From the NCBI GenBank assembly GCA_039182865.1, contig JBCDBX010000001.1, positions 1 through 64,000 of the forward strand: a DNA stretch of 64,000 nt, written 5' to 3'. A model generated the notes under the pieces. That model was not told the DNA's origin, ran no database searches, and worked only from the letters and a program-made list of their open reading frames with translations. Made by a program: the position numbers and the translations under genes. Positions 42,491 through 52,787 of the stretch are shown in pieces (the stretch's first letter is position 1; the number at the start of each line of letters is the position of its first letter). Source of the DNA: UBA1858 sp039182865 (GTDB taxonomy: Bacteria > Pseudomonadota > Gammaproteobacteria > UBA4575).

Positions 42491-44176
42491 TTAGTGATCG
42501 GCAGTCACAGGTTCTTTACTTGCAACAAAATCGGTTACTTCGACATCTTTATTTGCAGATCGACCTTGACGCGCTGCTTGAACAAATCCACTAAATAAAG
42601 GATGCCCATCACGTGGTGTTGAAGTGAATTCAGGATGAAATTGACACCCTATGAACCATGGATGATCTTTTATCTCAACAACTTCAACTAATCTATCATC
42701 AGCTGATTTACCCGTAAATGACAATCCGGCATTACTCAATGTGGCCATGAATGTATTATTAAATTCATAACGATGTCGATGACGTTCTGAAATGACTTCT
42801 TCACCATAAGTACTGCGAACAAGAGAATCTTCTAGCAATCGACACTGTTGTGCGCCTAGACGCATAGTTCCACCTAGTTCAGATTGCTCACTGCGCTTTT
42901 CAACACGTCCATCGTTTTCTTGCCATTCAGTAATTAACGCAATGACAGGGTTTGGAGTATCGCCTGCAAATTCGGTGCTATGTGCATTGGGCAATCCTGC
43001 GACATTGCGAGCAAAATCAATCACTGCTACCTGCATGCCTAAGCATATACCCAAATATGGAATTGAATTCTCACGCGCATATTGCGCAGCCATGATTTTT
43101 CCCTCGATCCCACGTTGACCAAAACCTCCTGGCACTAATATCGCATCAGCATCTTTTAGAAAATCTACGCCATTAACTTCAATGCGTTCAGAATCCACAT
43201 ACTTAATATTGACTTGTGTTTTAGTATGCGCACCCGCGTGGATTAAGGCTTCATTTAAGGACTTGTATGACTCGGTTAACTCGACGTATTTACCCACCAT
43301 GTAAACGTTGATTTCAACTTCGGGGAATTCAATCGCATGAACCACGTCTTTCCAGTCGGTTAAATCGGCTGGCGGATAATCCAATTGAAATTTCTCCAAG
43401 ACAATATCATCAAGACTTTGTGAGTGCAGCCAAAGCGGAATTTTATAAATGCTGCTGACATCGACAGATGAGATAACCGCTTTTTCTTCAACATTGGTAA
43501 ATAAAGCAATTTTTTTACGTTCGTTGTCTGGCAGTGCGCGATCACTACGACACATTAGTATGTCGGGCTGAATCCCAATAGAACGCAATTCTTTGACTGA
43601 GTGTTGTGTGGGTTTAGTTTTTACTTCACCAGAAGCAGCTATATACGGCACAAGCGTCAGATGCATATACATGACGTGTTTACGCCCCAATTCAACGCCC
43701 ATTTGACGAATAGCTTCCAAGAACGGAAGCGATTCAATATCGCCGACTGTTCCACCTATTTCCACTAAGGCAATATCCGCACCTTCTGATCCTTTGCGTA
43801 CAGAATTTTTAATTTCATCAGTGATATGAGGAATGACTTGAACAGTTCCGCCTAAGTAATCCCCACGACGTTCCTTGCGGATTACATTCTCGTATATTTG
43901 ACCTGTGGTGAAGTTATTATTTTTTGATGAACGAAAGCGCACAAAACGCTCATAGTGACCTAGATCTAGGTCTGTCTCAGTACCATCATCTGTGACATAC
44001 ACTTCGCCGTGTTGAAACGGACTCATGGTTCCAGGATCCACATTAATATATGGATCTAGTTTAATCATAGTGATTGAAAGACCGCGAGCTTCTAAAATTG
44101 CACCTAGCGAGGCGCTAGCAATGCCCTTACCTAAAGAAGAGACCACCCCGCCAGTAATAAAAATGTATCTTGTCAT
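42491..44176 (-). CDS. pyrG: CTP synthase
   Basis: A 561-residue enzyme aminating UTP to CTP with glutamine. The synthase domain starts TRYIFITGGVVSSLGKG; the glutaminase domain holds the nucleophile cysteine in GICLGMQ and the HPEFTS histidine-glutamate pair. The ATG at 44174-44176 matches the family start; an upstream TTG at 44200 would add eight unlikely residues. A 7-bp perfect hairpin (44201-44217) sits 25 bases before the ATG, in the leader between tilS and pyrG. Confidence 0.98.
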   Translation of the reverse strand: MTRYIFITGGVVSSLGKGIASASLGAILEARGLSITMIKLDPYINVDPGTMSPFQHGEVYVTDDGTETDLDLGHYERFVRFRSSKNNNFTTGQIYENVIRKERRGDYLGGTVQVIPHITDEIKNSVRKGSEGADIALVEIGGTVGDIESLPFLEAIRQMGVELGRKHVMYMHLTLVPYIAASGEVKTKPTQHSVKELRSIGIQPDILMCRSDRALPDNERKKIALFTNVEEKAVISSVDVSSIYKIPLWLHSQSLDDIVLEKFQLDYPPADLTDWKDVVHAIEFPEVEINVYMVGKYVELTESYKSLNEALIHAGAHTKTQVNIKYVDSERIEVNGVDFLKDADAILVPGGFGQRGIEGKIMAAQYARENSIPYLGICLGMQVAVIDFARNVAGLPNAHSTEFAGDTPNPVIALITEWQENDGRVEKRSEQSELGGTMRLGAQQCRLLEDSLVRSTYGEEVISERHRHRYEFNNTFMATLSNAGLSFTGKSADDRLVEVVEIKDHPWFIGCQFHPEFTSTPRDGHPLFSGFVQAARQGRSANKDVEVTDFVASKEPVTADH

Positions 44177-44200
44177 CAAGAAATTCCATTGTTCAGGCAA

Positions 44201-44217
44201 GGGCCCAGTATGGGCCC
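44201..44217. repeat. Perfect inverted repeat in the pyrG leader
   Basis: GGGCCCA-GTA-TGGGCCC forms a very stable 7-bp, GC-rich hairpin. No T-run follows on either strand, so it is not a standard terminator. It lies 25 bases upstream of pyrG on the template read leftward, within the short tilS-pyrG gap, and could modulate translation, protect an RNA end or bind a protein. Confidence 0.5.
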
Positions 44218-44270
44218 GAGATGGAGGATTAGGATATCAAATGGAGCCAAAGCTCTCAATCCACGATTCG

Positions 44271-45542
44271 TTAATATCCTTCTTGAATCCAATATCCCCA
44301 TACAAAGATTAGTGATTCATTTCTGTACAACAATGGAATTCTATCTCTTAGCCAGGGCTCGACAGAAGCTTCCTGAAATAAGGTTTTAAGATCTTTGTGA
44401 CAACCACGACCTCTAGGCTTGATAGTCTCTCCACCTTGACGGAATTTCACCAGCAAGGTTTCTAATTGGTCACACTTCACACCATGTTCAAGCAGTTTTT
44501 CTTGCGTCAAAGTTAAACCTAATGAATCTATCTGCAGTGGCAGTTCAATATTCCACTCATACATCTGGTTTGAGTCATGCGCATTAAGTTGCTCCAGCAG
44601 ATATAGTTTATTGCGATACTTTCTACATTCACAATGCTGCCATCTCACGCATGCTTCAGAATCTTGCGAACTGTTTATCACATCTGAAATGATGTGGTTA
44701 AGGATTTGAGCACTGGGCATAGGAAATTTATTTTCTCGCATCCACCAACGCAAAGCATTTTTCATGCTTGTGCTATCTAAGCATTTCAATTTTTTAATTG
44801 GGATTGGATTTTCTAGGACATCTGAAAATTCTAAATCTTGTTTTGCTAGACGATCCAATAAATAGGAAGACTCAGTTTGCCACTGACTCGATCTAGCAAT
44901 CGTTTCACGTAATCCATGCCAACGCATATTTATTAAGGGTAACACTTCATGTCGCAAAAAATTTCGATCGTACTGAATTGATTTATTTGAAGGATCTTCT
45001 AACCAACTTAATTCATACGACTTCGCATATTCTTCTATTTGTTGACGCGAAACTTCCAACAATGGTCTCAACATTTGTGCTTTACCCAAATCACGTTGCA
45101 TGGCACAACCCGTTAGACCCTGAACGCCCGCACCACGAAATAATTGTAATAAAATCGTTTCAACTTGATCATCAGCATGATGCGCAGTCAATAAAATATC
45201 CTCAGACTCTAAAATATCTTCAAAAGCCTGATAACGAGCAATTCGCGCTGAGCCCTCAACACCTAATTCGGAAACATATTTTAGTTCTACAGAAATAGAT
45301 CGATAAAAAACTGAAAGAATCCGGCATTGATTTTTACAAAACTCTGACCATTCTTTAGAGTCCTTATGAATCTGATGATCTATGTGAATCGCTTTTACTG
45401 TATGACCAGTATCTTTTGCAACTGAAGTTACCGCATGTAATAGAACTGCAGAATCAATACCACCACTAAATGCGATCCAAATAGTATTATTTTGATCGAT
45501 TCGATCAAGTGCTGTTGTGATTTTTTTAATAATGACAGACAT
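44271..45542 (-). CDS. tilS: tRNA(Ile)-lysidine synthetase
   Basis: A 423-residue N-type ATP pyrophosphatase that converts the wobble cytidine of the AUA-reading tRNA-Ile to lysidine. The PP-loop is SGGIDS (26-31); TAHHADDQVETILLQLFRG and GWRWMR-like (LRWWMREN) regions follow, then the C-terminal domains with GGETIKPRGRG. In order with accA upstream and pyrG downstream, a common gammaproteobacterial arrangement. The next gene, pyrG, begins about 95 bases later. Confidence 0.95.
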   Translation of the reverse strand: MSVIIKKITTALDRIDQNNTIWIAFSGGIDSAVLLHAVTSVAKDTGHTVKAIHIDHQIHKDSKEWSEFCKNQCRILSVFYRSISVELKYVSELGVEGSARIARYQAFEDILESEDILLTAHHADDQVETILLQLFRGAGVQGLTGCAMQRDLGKAQMLRPLLEVSRQQIEEYAKSYELSWLEDPSNKSIQYDRNFLRHEVLPLINMRWHGLRETIARSSQWQTESSYLLDRLAKQDLEFSDVLENPIPIKKLKCLDSTSMKNALRWWMRENKFPMPSAQILNHIISDVINSSQDSEACVRWQHCECRKYRNKLYLLEQLNAHDSNQMYEWNIELPLQIDSLGLTLTQEKLLEHGVKCDQLETLLVKFRQGGETIKPRGRGCHKDLKTLFQEASVEPWLRDRIPLLYRNESLIFVWGYWIQEGY

Positions 45543-45558
45543 ACTTCTGCCAGAAGCA

Positions 45559-46515
45559 TTAATCTTTAAATACGCCGTAGGTTGTTAAACGAGTATACCG
45601 TTGCTCAAGCAATTGGCTAACATCTAGTTTACTAAAGCGCGAGATATTTTCTTGCAGGGAAACACGCAAGTTTTCACACGTTTTATCGAGATCACGATGC
45701 GCTCCAGACATAGGCTCCTCAATCACTTCATCAATTAACTCTAATTCTAAGAGACGATCTGAAGTGATGCCTAATGCTTCTGCTGCATCTTTTGCTTTGT
45801 CTGCATTTTTCCAAAGAATTGAAGCACAACCCTCAGGAGAAATAACGGAATAAGTGCTATAACTTAACATGGCGAGATGGTCGCTCACGCCGATCGCCAA
45901 AGCACCGCCAGAGCCACCTTCTCCAATGACAGTTGAGATGATGGGAGTCTTAAGTTCTGCCATACGATAAAGGTTCATCGCTATGGCTTGTGCTTGACCT
46001 CGTTCTTCTGCCCCGACTCCTGGATAAGCGCCTGGAGTGTCAATAAACGTTAATATCGGCAATTGAAATTTTTCTGCTGTTCCCATCACCCTTAACGCTT
46101 TTCGATAACCCTCAGGTCTTGGCATACCAAAATTACGTTTCAAATTTTCCTTAGTATTTCGACCTTTTTGATGGCCAATGATCGCAACAGGTTTTTGATT
46201 AAAACGTGCGATTCCACAAATAATTGCTGAATCGTCAGCAAATGCTCGATCCCCATGTAGCTCTTCAAAATCCGTAAATAACTTTGCAACATAATCAAGT
46301 GTATAGGGACGGCGGGGGTGGCGGGCGATTTGTGCGACCTGCCAGGCTGAAAGGTTTTTATAAATTGATTCGGTCAAAGACTGACATTTAGCCTTCAATT
46401 TGGCGATTTCTTCGCCCAGTTGCATTTCATTATCAGATTCTACACGACGCAGCTCTTCGATTTTTGCCTCTAACTCAGCAATTGGCTGTTCAAATTCTAA
46501 ATAATCGGAAATCAT
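45559..46515 (-). CDS. accA: Acetyl-CoA carboxylase carboxyltransferase, alpha subunit
   Basis: A 318-residue subunit of the carboxyltransferase that makes malonyl-CoA with AccD. HPRRPYTLDYVAKLF, ELHGDRAFADD, FIDTPGAYPGVGAEERGQ and the GEGGSGGALAIGV oxyanion region are all typical. It starts 67 bases downstream of dnaE and ends 16 bases before tilS; dnaE-accA-tilS is a conserved order. Confidence 0.97.
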   Translation of the reverse strand: MISDYLEFEQPIAELEAKIEELRRVESDNEMQLGEEIAKLKAKCQSLTESIYKNLSAWQVAQIARHPRRPYTLDYVAKLFTDFEELHGDRAFADDSAIICGIARFNQKPVAIIGHQKGRNTKENLKRNFGMPRPEGYRKALRVMGTAEKFQLPILTFIDTPGAYPGVGAEERGQAQAIAMNLYRMAELKTPIISTVIGEGGSGGALAIGVSDHLAMLSYSTYSVISPEGCASILWKNADKAKDAAEALGITSDRLLELELIDEVIEEPMSGAHRDLDKTCENLRVSLQENISRFSKLDVSQLLEQRYTRLTTYGVFKD

Positions 46516-46582
46516 AGTCTAATAATTAAATTTTTAATATTATAGTCGGACTGGCGAACGATTTCAGAAAAGACTGCATTAA

Positions 46583-49500
46583 TTAGTACACCACGCGCGC
46601 TTCTCTAACTCCATTAAGTGTGCTCAAGCGGCGCAACAAATCTCGTTGCGGAACAACACTCCATTGTTTACCTAGCCGATATTGAGCTTCTACATTATCT
46701 GATTTATAACGAATATGTACTCGACACTCTCCATCTCGATAGGGCTGTAACGTACTTTCTAGCTCTCCCAACAATGACTGCCTAGCGTCATCCACGCTTA
46801 TAATAATACCTCTGCCATATTCAATTCGCGCATCCTCAAGACGCGTGATATTTTTTGCACGCACGCGTGGTTTACCATTGTAATCGTCAATGCTGATAAC
46901 CCCTTCAACAATCAAAATTTGATCTTTGACTAACAAATTTTTGAATTGGCTATAAGAATCAGCAAATACAGCGACATGAATACGAGCGGTATTATCATCT
47001 AGTGTTAAAAACGCAATGCGACCAGAAGGACTATTACGCAATCGCATCTCCACTAATAAGCCACCGACTTTAATTGAGTTAGAATCTCTATTGCGATAAT
47101 TGTTTTCTACTGGTGCGATAGGAGTAGACAATCTATCTTTTAAAGTCTTACCCACAATGCTAATGAGTTCATCACGATACTGGTCAACAGGATGTCCAGA
47201 AAAATACAAACCTAAAGTTTCACGCTCAGCTGCCAGCAATGTATCGTCGTCCCATTCAGGTTTTTCTTCAACTTTAGCTTCACGCGCAATCAATTTACCA
47301 CCGCCAAACATATCATTCTGACCTAGGTCATCATTACGTTGATGTTGTTCTGCTGCTTGCAACGCACGTGGTAAATGATGCATTAAACTTGCGCGCGTGT
47401 GATTAAAACTGTCCAAAGCACCTGAACGAATCATAGCTTCCATACTGCGACGATTAAATTTTTGTGTTTCTAAACGCAAACACAAATCATGCAAGGATTT
47501 ATAATTTCCTTGTTGTTCGCGATTTTGAATTAAGGATTCAATGGCCGACTCACCTACTCCTTTAATAGCTCCTAAACCATAAACAATCTTCTGATCTTTT
47601 GTTACAGTAAACCCATACTCAGACTCATTGGCATCAGGCGGCAATACATTCAGACCCATGGTTTTACATTCTTCTCGCAAATGAACCACCTTATCCGTAT
47701 TATCCATATCCGCCGATAGCACTGATGCCATAAATTCTGCAGGATAATGCGACTTTAACCAGGCAGTTTGATAAGACAACATGGCATAAGCCACTGAATG
47801 TGATTTATTGAAGCCATAACCAGCGAATTTTTCCATTAGATCGAAAATATAGTTTGCTTTATTATCATCCACCCCACGTTCCGTCGAACCTTTTACAAAT
47901 ACCGATCGTTGCTTTGCCATTTCTTCAGGTTTCTTTTTCCCCATCGCACGACGCAAAAGATCTGCACCACCCAAGGTATAACCTGCTAAGACCTGTGCGA
48001 TCTGCATTACTTGTTCTTGATAAAGAATGACACCATAAGTTTCACTTAGAATGGCTTCTAAATCTGGATGTGGATATTCGATACGCGCACCATGTTTACG
48101 ATCGATAAAATCATCAACCATGCCGGACTGCAAAGGTCCAGGACGATATAGCGCTACCATCGCAACCACATCATCAAACTTGTCTGGCTTAAGACGACCC
48201 AAGATATCTTTAAGTCCTTCAGACTCTAATTGAAATACAGCGGTCGTCTGTTGATTTTGTAACAACTTATAAGTGGCTTCGTCATCAAGGGGCAATGCAT
48301 TTAAGTCCACAGGTTTTTGTCCTTCTTGGCTGCGACGTGCATTCACGCTTTTTAAAGTACGATCAATTATCGTTAATGTTCTTAATCCAAGAAAATCAAA
48401 CTTCACTAAGCCTATAGCTTCAACATCATCCTTATCTAACTGTGTAACAACATTAGCCCCACCTGCTTCACAATAGAGCGGTGTAAAGTCAGTTAACTTG
48501 GAAGGTGCAATCACGACACCACCTGCATGCTTTCCAGCATTTCTAGCCATGCCTTCCAACTTCAAAGCCATGTCCATTAATGTCCCAACCTCTTCTTCTT
48601 CATCTACCATTTGTTTGAAATCTTTTTCACGCTCGAGAGCTTTCTCAAGCGTCATACCAACCTCAAATGGAATCATTTTGGCAATTCTGTCGACAAAACC
48701 ATATGGATGCCCTAGCACACGACCCACATCACGCACCACCGCTTTTGCTGCCATACTTCCATAAGTAATGATCTGACTCACTTTTTCACGGCCATAACGC
48801 TTAGCGACATAATCAATCACTCGATCACGACCCGCCATGCAAAAATCGATATCAAAGTCAGGCATTGAGACACGTTCTGGATTTAGGAATCTCTCAAAAA
48901 GTAAATCGTATTGCATTGGATCGATATCAGTAATCCCTAAAGCATAAGCGACTAAAGAACCTGCACCTGAACCACGCCCAGGCCCTACCGGCACCTCATT
49001 ATCACGTGACCACTGAGTGAAATCTGCAACAATTAAGAAGTAACCGGAATAACCCATGTTTTCTATGACGCCCAACTCAACTTCTAAACGCTGCTTATAC
49101 TCTTCTTCATTAATATCTAAATTAATTGCACGTAATTGACGAATACGATCTTGTAAGCGCTTTTCCGATTGTTGGCGTAAAAATTCATCTGTCGTTAAAT
49201 CCCCAGTTGGAAATTCAGGCAAAACATTTTTACCAAATTCCAATCTCACGTTGCAACGTTTAGCAATTTCAATAGTATTTGATATTGCAGATGGCACATC
49301 TTCGTAAAGCTCAATCATTTCCTCGGCGGATCGTAAATACTGCTCTTCACTGTACATTCTTGGACGACGCGGATCAGACAAAACACGACCTTGATTGATA
49401 CATACGCGCACCTCATGTGCTTCAAACTCCTCCGGAAGCAAGAAGCGAACATCATTAGTTGCAACCACAGGCACTTGTTTTATTTCTGCCAAATTTAGCG

Positions 49501-50047
49501 CAAAATTATTATAGGCATCTTCTCTTTCACGGCCCGTTCTTTGCAGCTCAATATAATAACGATCTTCAAAATGATCCAACCATGCGATTAAACATTCCTC
49601 ACTACGCTGACTATCTTCTTTGATTAGTAATTTACCTAAATCACCATCCGTGCCACCCGAGAGCGTGATTAATCCTGCATTACGTTCAAATATCCAGTCA
49701 CGTTTTAAAGTAGGCAACCCCCCATGTTGGCCGTCGATGTAAGCAAGTGTGAGTAACTCTGTTAAATTACGGTAGCCCTCATTATTCATGCATAATAAAG
49801 CCACTCTAAATTGGTCTTGATACTGAGGATCTGAGACCAATACATCGGCACCAATAATGGGTTTAATACCTTTCGCTAAAGCGCCACGATAAAATTTGAC
49901 CAAAGCAAATAAGTTAGAAAAATCGGTTAGCGCAATTGCAGGCATTTGTAACTCAACCGCTTTATCCATCAACGCGGGAATACGCACTAACCCATCGACG
50001 ATAGAATATTCGCTATGAATACGTAGGTGAATAAAGTTTGGATCCAT
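46583..50047 (-). CDS. dnaE: DNA polymerase III alpha subunit
   Basis: A 1154-residue replicative polymerase. The PHP domain begins FIHLRIHSEYSIVDG; the palm holds the catalytic aspartates in MPDFDIDF and KFDFLGLRTL, with VGPGRGSGAGSLVAY between; the fingers, HhH, OB-fold (about 980-1060) and C-terminal tau-binding region follow. Length equals the E. coli type (1160). Its ATG overlaps the rnhB stop (TAATG), so rnhB-dnaE is translationally coupled. Confidence 0.98.
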   Translation of the reverse strand: MDPNFIHLRIHSEYSIVDGLVRIPALMDKAVELQMPAIALTDFSNLFALVKFYRGALAKGIKPIIGADVLVSDPQYQDQFRVALLCMNNEGYRNLTELLTLAYIDGQHGGLPTLKRDWIFERNAGLITLSGGTDGDLGKLLIKEDSQRSEECLIAWLDHFEDRYYIELQRTGREREDAYNNFALNLAEIKQVPVVATNDVRFLLPEEFEAHEVRVCINQGRVLSDPRRPRMYSEEQYLRSAEEMIELYEDVPSAISNTIEIAKRCNVRLEFGKNVLPEFPTGDLTTDEFLRQQSEKRLQDRIRQLRAINLDINEEEYKQRLEVELGVIENMGYSGYFLIVADFTQWSRDNEVPVGPGRGSGAGSLVAYALGITDIDPMQYDLLFERFLNPERVSMPDFDIDFCMAGRDRVIDYVAKRYGREKVSQIITYGSMAAKAVVRDVGRVLGHPYGFVDRIAKMIPFEVGMTLEKALEREKDFKQMVDEEEEVGTLMDMALKLEGMARNAGKHAGGVVIAPSKLTDFTPLYCEAGGANVVTQLDKDDVEAIGLVKFDFLGLRTLTIIDRTLKSVNARRSQEGQKPVDLNALPLDDEATYKLLQNQQTTAVFQLESEGLKDILGRLKPDKFDDVVAMVALYRPGPLQSGMVDDFIDRKHGARIEYPHPDLEAILSETYGVILYQEQVMQIAQVLAGYTLGGADLLRRAMGKKKPEEMAKQRSVFVKGSTERGVDDNKANYIFDLMEKFAGYGFNKSHSVAYAMLSYQTAWLKSHYPAEFMASVLSADMDNTDKVVHLREECKTMGLNVLPPDANESEYGFTVTKDQKIVYGLGAIKGVGESAIESLIQNREQQGNYKSLHDLCLRLETQKFNRRSMEAMIRSGALDSFNHTRASLMHHLPRALQAAEQHQRNDDLGQNDMFGGGKLIAREAKVEEKPEWDDDTLLAAERETLGLYFSGHPVDQYRDELISIVGKTLKDRLSTPIAPVENNYRNRDSNSIKVGGLLVEMRLRNSPSGRIAFLTLDDNTARIHVAVFADSYSQFKNLLVKDQILIVEGVISIDDYNGKPRVRAKNITRLEDARIEYGRGIIISVDDARQSLLGELESTLQPYRDGECRVHIRYKSDNVEAQYRLGKQWSVVPQRDLLRRLSTLNGVREARVVY

Positions 50048-50658
50048 TAAATAACTTCTGCGACCGGTTTAAAGCTTCTTCTATGATATTGGCATGCACC
50101 ATATTGTTTTAAGGCAGCTAAATGTTGTGCTGTCGGATACCCTTTATGCTGAGCGAAACCATACTGCGGGAATGATTTGTCAAGATTAATCATTTCCGCA
50201 TCGCGTGTAACTTTAGCAATTATAGAAGCGGCTCCAATGGCGGGTACATGTTGGTCACCCTTGATTACCGCATAGGACTCAACGGATAACTCTGGACTAA
50301 ACTTTCCATCCACTAATACCAATTCTATCTGTGTATCAAGCCCATCAAAAGCGCGTTGCATGGCAAGCAAACTCGCATTGAAGATATTATACCGATCTAT
50401 TTCACATGCATTACACTGACCAATTGACCAAGACAGTGCATGTTCTTTGATCAGATTTGATAATTTTTCACGTTTTGCAGGTGATAATTTTTTTGAATCC
50501 TGAACTTCGTCCCAGCTCAAAGTATCGCCAAGCACGACTGCCGCTGCAATAACTGAACCTGCCAGTGGCCCACGCCCTGCCTCATCAATACCCACATAAG
50601 TATTGATATCAACACTTATGCTTGAAAAATTAATAACCTTAGAGTGCTTCTTAATCAA
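50047..50658 (-). CDS. rnhB: Ribonuclease HII
   Basis: About 203 residues; it removes single ribonucleotides and RNA from RNA:DNA hybrids. The catalytic D25 and E26 lie in YVGIDEAGRGPLAGSV; further DEDD acids are in LVDGKF and AKVTRDAEM. The start is uncertain: TTG at 50656-50658 gives the expected family length (198 in E. coli). In-frame ATGs at 50736 and 50748 would add a 27-31-residue tail unlike the family and overlap the divergent gnnA start. Upstream neighbour lpxB is absent in this orientation: it lies beyond gnnA-gnnB on the opposite strand. Confidence 0.92.
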   Translation of the reverse strand: MIKKHSKVINFSSISVDINTYVGIDEAGRGPLAGSVIAAAVVLGDTLSWDEVQDSKKLSPAKREKLSNLIKEHALSWSIGQCNACEIDRYNIFNASLLAMQRAFDGLDTQIELVLVDGKFSPELSVESYAVIKGDQHVPAIGAASIIAKVTRDAEMINLDKSFPQYGFAQHKGYPTAQHLAALKQYGACQYHRRSFKPVAEVI

Positions 50659-50748
50659 AATTCTTATCTGAATAATCTCAATCAAACTGCCAACAAATGC
50701 AATAGAATACGTATACTTAGAATTTTTATAACACATTACGACAAGCAA

Positions 50749-51672
50749 ATGGGAATAATAAAAGCGGGAGTAGTTGGAGTCGGCTACTTAGGGAAATTTC
50801 ATGCTGAAAAATACAACTCGCTCAAAAATTGTCACCTGTTGGGTGTCGTCGACACTAATGAATCCACAGCTATCAATGTAGCTAGAGATCTAACTAATGT
50901 TAGCGCATTTAAAAATTATCTAGATATTCTCGATCAAGTTGATGCGGTAAGTATTGTCACGACAACACCGGCACATTATGAAATTGCACGCGCTTTTCTA
51001 TCTAAAGGAAAACATGTCTTACTCGAAAAGCCTATTACATCAACAACAGAACAGGCAGAAGAATTAATCTCTCTAGCCGATCAAAATAATTGCATTTTAC
51101 AAATTGGACATATTGAACGTTTTAACCCTGCAGTACTGGCGATGGATGTATATCTACAGTCACCAAAATTTATCGAATCCCATCGCTTGTCGCCCTTTCG
51201 AGAGCGTGGAACAGACGTTGACGTTGTACTAGACCTCATGATCCATGATATTGATATTATTCTTAGCATTGTGAATAGCGATATAGAAGACATACAAGCA
51301 TCAGGCATGTGTGTATTGTCTGATGCAATTGATATCGCTAATGCGCGCATTACATTTAAAAATAATTGTGTTGCAAATGTAACAGCCAGTCGCGTAAGTA
51401 ACAAAACCGAACGTAAACTACGTTTGTTTCAAGAAAATGCTTACTTTTCAGCTGATTTAGCAAGTCATGATTTAAAAATTTATACTAGAGAAGAAAAAAA
51501 GATTGACTCACATAGCCTCACCTATGATAAATCTGATGCTTTACTCACGGAAATCAGTCAATTTTTAGATTGCATAGAGTCTAACTCTCAACCGTTAGTG
51601 ACTGGCGCTGACGGGCTGCGTGCTTTGAGAACAGCCGATATAATCAACCAAAAGATTCAACCTCAAAATTAA
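50749..51672 (+). CDS. gnnA: UDP-GlcNAc 3-dehydrogenase GnnA (probable)
   Basis: A 307-residue Gfo/Idh/MocA-family oxidoreductase. The NAD-binding loop is GVGYLG (10-15), the catalytic EKP motif is at 93-95, and HIERFNPAV follows. In Acidithiobacillus ferrooxidans GnnA oxidises the 3-hydroxyl of UDP-GlcNAc, and GnnB then aminates it to make the diamino precursor of lipid A. The direct coupling here to an aminotransferase and to lpxB supports that role over O-antigen sugar synthesis. The start at ATG 50749 gives the family N-terminus; longer versions run into the divergent rnhB. A TATACT box lies at 50712-50717. The stop overlaps the gnnB start (TAATG). Confidence 0.82.
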   Translation: MGIIKAGVVGVGYLGKFHAEKYNSLKNCHLLGVVDTNESTAINVARDLTNVSAFKNYLDILDQVDAVSIVTTTPAHYEIARAFLSKGKHVLLEKPITSTTEQAEELISLADQNNCILQIGHIERFNPAVLAMDVYLQSPKFIESHRLSPFRERGTDVDVVLDLMIHDIDIILSIVNSDIEDIQASGMCVLSDAIDIANARITFKNNCVANVTASRVSNKTERKLRLFQENAYFSADLASHDLKIYTREEKKIDSHSLTYDKSDALLTEISQFLDCIESNSQPLVTGADGLRALRTADIINQKIQPQN

Positions 51673-52781
51673 TGTCTATGCCGATAACACCAATCCCTAT
51701 GGTTGACTTGCGTACGCAATATCACACCTTAAAAGATGAAATCCAATCAGCCTTAAATGATACGCTAGAAAGTACTGCTTTCATTATGGGGCCTAATGTT
51801 CAAGCCTTTGAGAACGAAGCTGCAAAATATTTAAACTGCCAACATGCTTTAGGGTGTGCTTCAGGCACTGATGCATTGCATCTGGCTTTACGCGCACTTG
51901 AGATAACAAAGGATGATGAAGTAATTGTACCCTCATTTACATTTGCTGCGACGGCAGAAGCAATTCGCTATGTCGGTGCAACACCCGTATTTGTAGACAT
52001 TGAACTAGACTCACTCAATATCAATCCAGAAAAAATAGAACAAGCAATTAGTGATAAAACCAAAGCTATCATCGCAGTACATCTATTTGGATTGCCTGCC
52101 GATATTGGCGCTATTCAATCTATTATTGATGGCAAAGATATTTATTTAATTGAAGATTGTGCGCAATCCTTTGGTGCAGAGTATAAAAAGAAAAAAACAG
52201 GAATACTAGGAGACATGGGATGCTTCAGTTTCTTTCCTAGCAAAAATTTAGGTTGTTATGGCGATGGTGGCATGGTCAGCACCGATAATGATGAACTTGC
52301 AGAAAAAGTTAAATTGTTTCGCAATCATGGCAGTCCTGTCAGATACGAGCATAGTATTATTGGTTTCAATAGTCGTCTTGATGAAATACAAGCAACAGTA
52401 CTACGTATAAAATTAAAGTATATAGACAAATATAATCAAAATCGAAACCTAGCAGCAAAGAGATACACCCTGAAGCTTTCTGAATTAGGCATACAAACCC
52501 CTATTGAAAAATCTGAAAGCAGCCACGTTTTTCATCAATACACTCTTTTAGATTTACGTCGCGACTCAATTTTTAAAGCGCTACAAAGAAATAATATAGC
52601 CTGCGCTATCTATTACCCCAAAGGCTTGCACGCTCAAGAAGCTTTCAAAGACAATTCTGTTATTAAAGACTTAGCCATCACAGAATATGCCACCTCTAAC
52701 TGCTTATCACTTCCCATGTTTCCTGAACTATCAGAACAACAGATAGATCGAGTTGTTGATATAATAAAAGAAGCTATCTAA
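51672..52781 (+). CDS. gnnB: UDP-3-keto-GlcNAc aminotransferase GnnB (probable)
   Basis: A 369-residue DegT/DnrJ/EryC1-family PLP enzyme. PMVDLRTQY opens the protein, GCASGTDALHLALRAL binds the cofactor phosphate, EDCAQSFGAEY holds the PLP aspartate, and FFPSKNLGCYGDGG carries the Schiff-base lysine K191. With GnnA it would convert UDP-GlcNAc to UDP-GlcNAc3N, the substrate for a lipid A with four amide-linked acyl chains. It is coupled to gnnA by a TAATG overlap and followed six bases later by lpxB. WbpE-type O-antigen aminotransferases are the main alternative. Confidence 0.83.
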   Translation: MSMPITPIPMVDLRTQYHTLKDEIQSALNDTLESTAFIMGPNVQAFENEAAKYLNCQHALGCASGTDALHLALRALEITKDDEVIVPSFTFAATAEAIRYVGATPVFVDIELDSLNINPEKIEQAISDKTKAIIAVHLFGLPADIGAIQSIIDGKDIYLIEDCAQSFGAEYKKKKTGILGDMGCFSFFPSKNLGCYGDGGMVSTDNDELAEKVKLFRNHGSPVRYEHSIIGFNSRLDEIQATVLRIKLKYIDKYNQNRNLAAKRYTLKLSELGIQTPIEKSESSHVFHQYTLLDLRRDSIFKALQRNNIACAIYYPKGLHAQEAFKDNSVIKDLAITEYATSNCLSLPMFPELSEQQIDRVVDIIKEAI

Positions 52782-52787
52782 ACCTAA

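Noticed and set aside
44025..44312. 95-codon rightward frame across the pyrG start and tilS end
   Set aside because: Shadow of the conserved N-terminus of pyrG; contains no recognisable domain.
50644..50748. N-terminal extension of gnnA overlapping an extended rnhB
   Set aside because: Both extensions are unlike their families, and trimming them leaves a normal divergent promoter gap.
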